Positions 4,850 through 8,930 of a stretch of 8,930 nucleotides of DNA are shown here, one piece after another. Numbering within the stretch: the stretch's first letter is position 1; each line of letters opens with the position of its first letter. This DNA comes from Oligoflexaceae bacterium (GTDB lineage: Bacteria; Bdellovibrionota_B; Oligoflexia; Oligoflexales; Oligoflexaceae), in contig CANJJY010000168.1 of assembly GCA_947474445.1 (NCBI GenBank), positions 1 to 8,930 on the forward strand. Direction: 5' to 3'. A program made the translations under genes and the position numbers. The notes beneath the pieces are model-generated. The model saw only the letters and a program-made list of their open reading frames with translations. It searched no databases and was not told the DNA's origin.

Positions 4850-6991
4850 ATGTGGCGCTTCGCTGTTGTTTTTCTCTGCTTGGAATTTATTTTGACCGCG
4901 TGTGGGGGCGCGCAGAAAAAATCCAACCGGAATCGATCGCCCGACCGACCGACGCTGACCCGCTATTTTATTCACGGCGATCCCAATCTTCTCATCGCTG
5001 ATACGGATAGAAACACCAGCGGTTGGATTGCAGCTGCTAATAGAAAGCAACTCGACGGATTCAGTCTGCAGGGGCTCGCTGAGTTTCATTACGCAACGGA
5101 GAAAAGCAAGGTCAAGGAAATCACGACTCAGGAAGCTCTCGAGCAGGATAATCAGACGACGGGATCAGAGGCCGGCAGCGTCCCTGCCGACAGTAACTAT
5201 GTGTTCGAAACCGTCGGTGATCGCGTGCTCTACCGCGATGCGAGGCCTGATTTTAAAAACGCACCGGTCTTTGGATTTTCGGTTCGATCGGGTCAGCTGA
5301 AACTGAACTCGGTCAACGATATTCCCGTCGAAGAGCTCCACTATAGCATCAAGGACGATGGAAGCGCTGCCAGTCTTCTCTTTCGCGCGAAGGAAGAAGC
5401 CGGTGATATCATCGTCGCCGTATTCTTTGTCAAACTCGGAGCCAACACCGACGAACCTCAGTACGTCGATGCTCCGAACAACTTTTTTCTGCGCGGGGCC
5501 CACGCGATTCCCTGGAAAAAGCCGATCTCTATCAGTGTATGTGGCAAAAACGCCGAAGAGCATGAGGCCGAAGTCCAATCGGCCTTGTCTTCCTGGTCCA
5601 GCATCGGCGCCTTCAAACCAGGTTTTATCGGTCGGCAGCCCTACTCTGTAACGCTGGATAGTCGGGGCAAACCTTTTTCTGATCTGAATCAAAATTGTAT
5701 TCGCTTTATCGAAGGCTATCGAGCAGAAGACCAGGATAACATCGCTATTATGGGCTTGACGATGACGCCTCTTAATCCCGTTCAAGAAGAGATCTTAGCG
5801 GCGAATATTTTTATTTTTGTACCGGCCATCGCTCGCGTCGGCCAGCCGATTGAAGCCGTTGTCACGCACGAACTGGGTCATGGCCTCGGCCTCGGTCATG
5901 CCTTTAATAATCTGACGGAAGACTATGAATCGATCATGGGTTACAGCGGTGTGAACCAGCTTACGAGCGATGACAGTGATGCGATCCGGCTACTCTATAA
6001 CAGCGGTCATTATAAGGTGAGTCGTTGGGCGCGGGGATCCTCTCACTTCTGCTCGCTCTCCAGCGAAGGGGAAGTCGCCTGCTGGGGATCTCGCTACCTC
6101 GGCATCTTAGGCAGTGGGCGGAGTACAGAAAATGAAGCTTTCATCCTCGGTGACCTTCCTCCCGCCATCGATCTCGCTGTCGATGATGGGACGAGTTGCT
6201 TGGTGGGGAAAGAGGGCTCGGTATACTGTTGGGGGCAAAACAGCAGTGGCGTCTTGAACCCTGAAAATCGGCTCGTGCGGAAGCCGATCAAGATAGAAGA
6301 TTTGCCACCGGCTGAACGCGTGTTTCTCGGTCCAGGTCTGGCCTGCCTCCGGACACGAGACTTTCCAAAGCAGCTTAAGTGCTGGGGGCAGCAGGCACCG
6401 CAGACTGCGGCGGACCAAAAGCTCCTGCAAGGACTGAGCGGAGCTCAAGAAATCATATTTTCAAAGTTGGCTATCTGCGGATTGATGGTCGATCAATCTA
6501 TGCGCTGCCTTTCCCGCACTTCAGCACTGACTGCTTGGAATCAAGAGGCTGACTCACCCGGGCCCTTTAAAGCTCTGATGGCAGATCCTTCAGGACCTTG
6601 CGCCTTGGCTGCGGATGGAGAACTGTCCTGCCGTGGTGCGGCGATAGGAGTGCCATCTTATGATGCAGTGATTGAAGATAAGGCCACCTTTAAGCCTGTT
6701 GCCGAACTTGGCCTCCTTCAAGGCTTTAGCGTCTACGATGAAACCGGCTGCGCGATCAATGCTCAATCGCAGCTTCTGTGTTGGGGCAAAGCGCAGCCGC
6801 AAATGTCTGTCTTTACGGGGCGAACAGAGGCTTTTGATCCCGGCCGCCTGATGCCGCCCATCGGTACTGGCCATCCTTCCGAAGTGCGCTTAGGCATGGG
6901 ACGCGGTTGCGTGCGGAATGAGAAGAATAAAATATCATGTTGGACTTTTCCAAGCTCGCCCCTCAAGGTGGTTCAGACCGTCTTTTATTGA
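4850..6991 (+). CDS. Lipoprotein fusing a zincin metalloprotease domain to a seven-bladed RCC1-like propeller
   Basis: The 713-residue product starts with a short lipoprotein signal peptide (MWRFAVVF...) and lipobox LTAC, with lipidated C18 followed by GG, so an outer-membrane lipoprotein is likely. Residues about 40-220 have no recognised domain. Residues about 220-390 carry a metzincin-type zinc site, HELGHGLGLGH (H340, E341, H344, H350), and a downstream SIMGY with candidate Met-turn M363. This resembles matrixin/M10-type peptidases, so proteolysis at or outside the cell surface is expected. Residues about 395-700 contain seven cysteine pairs spaced 41-53 residues apart: C401/C411, C450/C460, C499/C511, C543/C553, C584/C594, C634/C644 and C687/C697. 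Four second cysteines are followed by WG. This matches RCC1/BLIP-II-like repeats, one pair per blade, giving a seven-bladed propeller probably stapled by disulfides. It may bind the substrate or a surface partner. The next gene, another exported hydrolase, starts 32 bp on, so cotranscription is likely. Confidence 0.88.
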   Translation: MWRFAVVFLCLEFILTACGGAQKKSNRNRSPDRPTLTRYFIHGDPNLLIADTDRNTSGWIAAANRKQLDGFSLQGLAEFHYATEKSKVKEITTQEALEQDNQTTGSEAGSVPADSNYVFETVGDRVLYRDARPDFKNAPVFGFSVRSGQLKLNSVNDIPVEELHYSIKDDGSAASLLFRAKEEAGDIIVAVFFVKLGANTDEPQYVDAPNNFFLRGAHAIPWKKPISISVCGKNAEEHEAEVQSALSSWSSIGAFKPGFIGRQPYSVTLDSRGKPFSDLNQNCIRFIEGYRAEDQDNIAIMGLTMTPLNPVQEEILAANIFIFVPAIARVGQPIEAVVTHELGHGLGLGHAFNNLTEDYESIMGYSGVNQLTSDDSDAIRLLYNSGHYKVSRWARGSSHFCSLSSEGEVACWGSRYLGILGSGRSTENEAFILGDLPPAIDLAVDDGTSCLVGKEGSVYCWGQNSSGVLNPENRLVRKPIKIEDLPPAERVFLGPGLACLRTRDFPKQLKCWGQQAPQTAADQKLLQGLSGAQEIIFSKLAICGLMVDQSMRCLSRTSALTAWNQEADSPGPFKALMADPSGPCALAADGELSCRGAAIGVPSYDAVIEDKATFKPVAELGLLQGFSVYDETGCAINAQSQLLCWGKAQPQMSVFTGRTEAFDPGRLMPPIGTGHPSEVRLGMGRGCVRNEKNKISCWTFPSSPLKVVQTVFY

Positions 6992-7010
6992 TCCCAGCTC
7001 TTTCATAAAT

Positions 7011-7015
7011 GAGGA
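7011..7015 (+). promoter_or_regulatory. Ribosome binding site fixing the DUF885 gene start
   Basis: GAGGA lies 8 bases before the ATG at 7024. The in-frame ATG at 7009 overlaps this site and has no purine-rich site ahead of it. Starting at 7024 also gives a cleaner signal peptide. Confidence 0.65.
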
Positions 7016-7023
7016 CTGTCCCT

Positions 7024-8763
7024 ATGCCCCGACTCCGACTGCTCTTGTCCCTGATGACGAGCTTACTTCTCTTGGCCACCCAGGCTTGGAGTGCTCCCAC
7101 CCGCAGTTTTTCAGACTTCGTCGATGCCTTTTTTGATGCCGCATGGGCCTATTCACCCTCTGAGGCGACAGGCACTGGCATACACCGATTTGATGGTCAA
7201 ATAGAAGATCGTTCTCAAGAGGCGATCCAAAAACGTTTGGTCGCTTTGCAAGCCTTTAAAAAAGAACTCGAAGAGTTGAAAGCCAGCGCCCTGACCTTCG
7301 ACGAGGCGATCGATGCGCAAGCTCTCAGCGGTAAAATTCAAGGCGATATTTTTGAAATTGAAACTTTGCGCACCTGGGAAAATAATCCCATGGGCTACGC
7401 TGGATTGCCGGGAAGCGCCATCGATGTCCTGATTAAACGCAATTTTGCTCCCCCAGAGGAACGCCTGCAAAAAGTGATCGAACGCTTGCAAGGCATTCCC
7501 GCGATCTACCGTGCAGCTCAGGCAAATCTCAAAAATCCCCCGCGGGCCTTCACCGATCTAGCCATTCGTATGGCCGAGGGCTCGGTGGGCTACTTTAAGG
7601 AAACTCTTCCCGGCTGGGCGCGCACAGCAGCAGGGTCGGATAAAGCTCTTTTGGCTCGATTTACGGCCGCCAATCGCGGAGCAATCGCTGCGACCACGAG
7701 TTTTGCCAGTTGGCTTCAAAAAAAGCTTTTGCCCCTTTCAAAAGGGTCCTTTGCCATCGGTGCGGAGGCATTTGCCACGCTGCTTAAAAACGATGAGATG
7801 GTCGATGAGCCCCTCGATAAGCTTTTGAGCCGCGGTGAAGCGCAACTGAAAAAGGATGCGGACGCTTTCCTGGCCACGGCCCGCTTGATCGATCCAAAAA
7901 AGTCGCCGATGGAAGTGATGCGCCTCCTTTCGAGCGAGCATCCGACAGCTGCTGATCTCATTCCTTCCGTCAAGAGAACTTTGGAAGAAGCGCGCGCTTA
8001 CCTCGTCGCCAAAGATCTGATCACCATACCGAGCGATGTGCGGCCTCAGGTCGAGGAAACTCCACCTTACGACCGATCGGGTACCTTCGCGTCGATGGAT
8101 ACTCCCGGTCCCGAGGAGAGAAAAGCGACCGAAGCTTTTTATTACGTGACTCCGGTCGAAAAGAATTGGACGCCGCAACACCAAGAGGAGCATCTGCGAG
8201 CCTATAATCCCTACGTTGTCGCTATGATCAACGTGCACGAAGCTTTTCCGGGGCACTATATTCAGTTTCTCTACGCCCCTCGCTATCCGACGAAAACCCG
8301 CCGCATGGTCAGCAGTAGCTCGAACGCAGAAGGGTGGGCGCATTACGCCGAGCAGATGATGGTCGATGAAGGATTTGGCCAGGGTCATCCTAAGATTCGT
8401 CTCGCTCAGCTCCAGGAAGCCCTGCTGCGTGATTGTCGGTATATCGTCGGGATTAAGATGCATACACAGGGATGGACGGTTGAGCAAGGGGCACAGTTTT
8501 TCCAGGAACATGGGTACCAAGAAGCCGCCAATGCTTTCGAGGAAGCGCGTCGCGGCGCCTACAATCCCACCTACCTCTATTACACGCTAGGCAAACTCGC
8601 GATTCAGCAGCTGCGGGATGATTATAGGCAGCAAACCGGCGCCTCGCTCAAAGAGTTTCACGATGCCTTTGTCGGGCAAGGAGCCTTGCCGATTCCCTTG
8701 GTCAGGAAGATCCTGTTTCATGGCAAAGATAAAAAGCCAAACTCCCAGCCGGTGAAGAGTTAG
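7024..8763 (+). CDS. Secreted DUF885 family hydrolase (probable zinc peptidase)
   Basis: The 579-residue product opens with a Sec signal peptide (MPRLRLLLSLMTSLLLLATQAWSA), cleaved around residue 20-25. There is no lipobox, so it should be periplasmic or secreted. DUF885 proteins are about 550-620 residues, mainly helical, and have a gluzincin-like metal site. Here the site is HEAFPGHY (H405, E406, H411), with a downstream EGWAHYAE in which E436 is the likely third ligand. The C-terminal block YYTLGKL..... and FHDAFVGQGALPIPLVRKIL (about 520-565) is typical of the family. A peptidase role is inferred from this site; the substrate is unknown. The sequence is full length with no break. It starts 32 bp after the protease-propeller lipoprotein and is probably in the same transcript, suggesting two exported zinc hydrolases made together. 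Confidence 0.9.
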   Translation: MPRLRLLLSLMTSLLLLATQAWSAPTRSFSDFVDAFFDAAWAYSPSEATGTGIHRFDGQIEDRSQEAIQKRLVALQAFKKELEELKASALTFDEAIDAQALSGKIQGDIFEIETLRTWENNPMGYAGLPGSAIDVLIKRNFAPPEERLQKVIERLQGIPAIYRAAQANLKNPPRAFTDLAIRMAEGSVGYFKETLPGWARTAAGSDKALLARFTAANRGAIAATTSFASWLQKKLLPLSKGSFAIGAEAFATLLKNDEMVDEPLDKLLSRGEAQLKKDADAFLATARLIDPKKSPMEVMRLLSSEHPTAADLIPSVKRTLEEARAYLVAKDLITIPSDVRPQVEETPPYDRSGTFASMDTPGPEERKATEAFYYVTPVEKNWTPQHQEEHLRAYNPYVVAMINVHEAFPGHYIQFLYAPRYPTKTRRMVSSSSNAEGWAHYAEQMMVDEGFGQGHPKIRLAQLQEALLRDCRYIVGIKMHTQGWTVEQGAQFFQEHGYQEAANAFEEARRGAYNPTYLYYTLGKLAIQQLRDDYRQQTGASLKEFHDAFVGQGALPIPLVRKILFHGKDKKPNSQPVKS

Positions 8764-8930
8764 GGCCAAAAATCCGTTTCTCAGCGTTAAATCACCCCCA
8801 TAATCGTAATGGGTCGAAAATAAGTGTTACTTGAGATCGCGGTTACTTTGATGGTCATAATGCCATTTTACCCCACTCTGTTCTTTCAGTATTGTTTTTC
8901 GGATGACGGTTCAGTTTTTGAACCTTGAGC
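8764..8930. other. Non-coding tail after the DUF885 gene
   Basis: I see no supportable gene in these 167 bp. A short dyad CCCAT-AATCGTA-ATGGG lies 34-50 bases after the stop codon, but no T-run follows, so it is a poor terminator candidate. A better dyad lies at 8908-8924. Confidence 0.5.
8908..8924. repeat. Perfect 6-bp inverted repeat near the window end
   Basis: GGTTCA (8908-8913) and TGAACC (8919-8924) flank the loop GTTTT. The following six bases hold no T-run and the window ends there, so terminator, operator or chance cannot be told apart. Confidence 0.3.

Noticed and set aside
5165..5785. Minus-strand open frame of 206 codons
   Set aside because: It is antisense to the protease-propeller gene, shows no recognisable motif, and is explained by codon bias of the real gene.
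7738..8520. Minus-strand open frame of 260 codons
   Set aside because: It is antisense to the DUF885 gene over its catalytic region; the translation shows no family features.
1..8930. CRISPR arrays, insertion sequences, tRNA and rRNA genes
   Set aside because: No regularly spaced repeats, transposase motifs, terminal inverted repeats, tRNA cloverleaf or rRNA-like sequence was seen on either strand.

Overview
The window looks like a chromosomal stretch from a Gram-negative bacterium of moderate GC. The evidence is two lipoprotein signal peptides, a lipid-anchored di-heme cytochrome c, an exported DUF885 hydrolase and a cysteine-rich RCC1-type propeller. This mix of secreted and envelope proteins, plus a fragment resembling the HNH-endonuclease N-termini common in Bdellovibrionota/Oligoflexia, suggests that group or a similar deltaproteobacteria-like lineage. 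That placement is inference; no rRNA or other phylogenetic marker is present.

Layout. Positions 1-4626 read leftward. In transcription order they hold a 51-codon ORF (4626-4471) that looks like the remnant of a larger gene, a di-heme cytochrome c lipoprotein starting at TTG (4393-2765), a TatD-family metal-dependent hydrolase (2734-1964), glyoxalase II gloB (1949-1146), and an unrecognised gene (1013 to beyond base 1). Gaps of 30 and 14 bp between cytochrome, tatD-like gene and gloB suggest one transcript. The last gene follows after 132 bp and may have its own promoter.

Positions 4394-4849 form a divergent intergenic region with the remnant ORF, a dyad and weak promoter candidates. Two genes then read rightward. 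The first is a 713-residue lipoprotein joining a zincin metalloprotease domain to a domain with seven evenly spaced cysteine pairs, read here as a seven-bladed RCC1-like propeller (4850-6991). The second, after 32 bp, is a secreted DUF885 hydrolase (7024-8763). The last 167 bp hold no gene that can be supported.

How the genes relate. The rightward pair would deliver two zinc hydrolases to the envelope or outside. The leftward set combines an envelope redox protein with cytoplasmic housekeeping enzymes (glutathione-dependent detoxification and a TatD nuclease-type hydrolase). No defence system, transposon, CRISPR array, tRNA or rRNA was seen. The most distinctive item is the protease-propeller fusion; the next is the gene remnant with an intact ribosome binding site.
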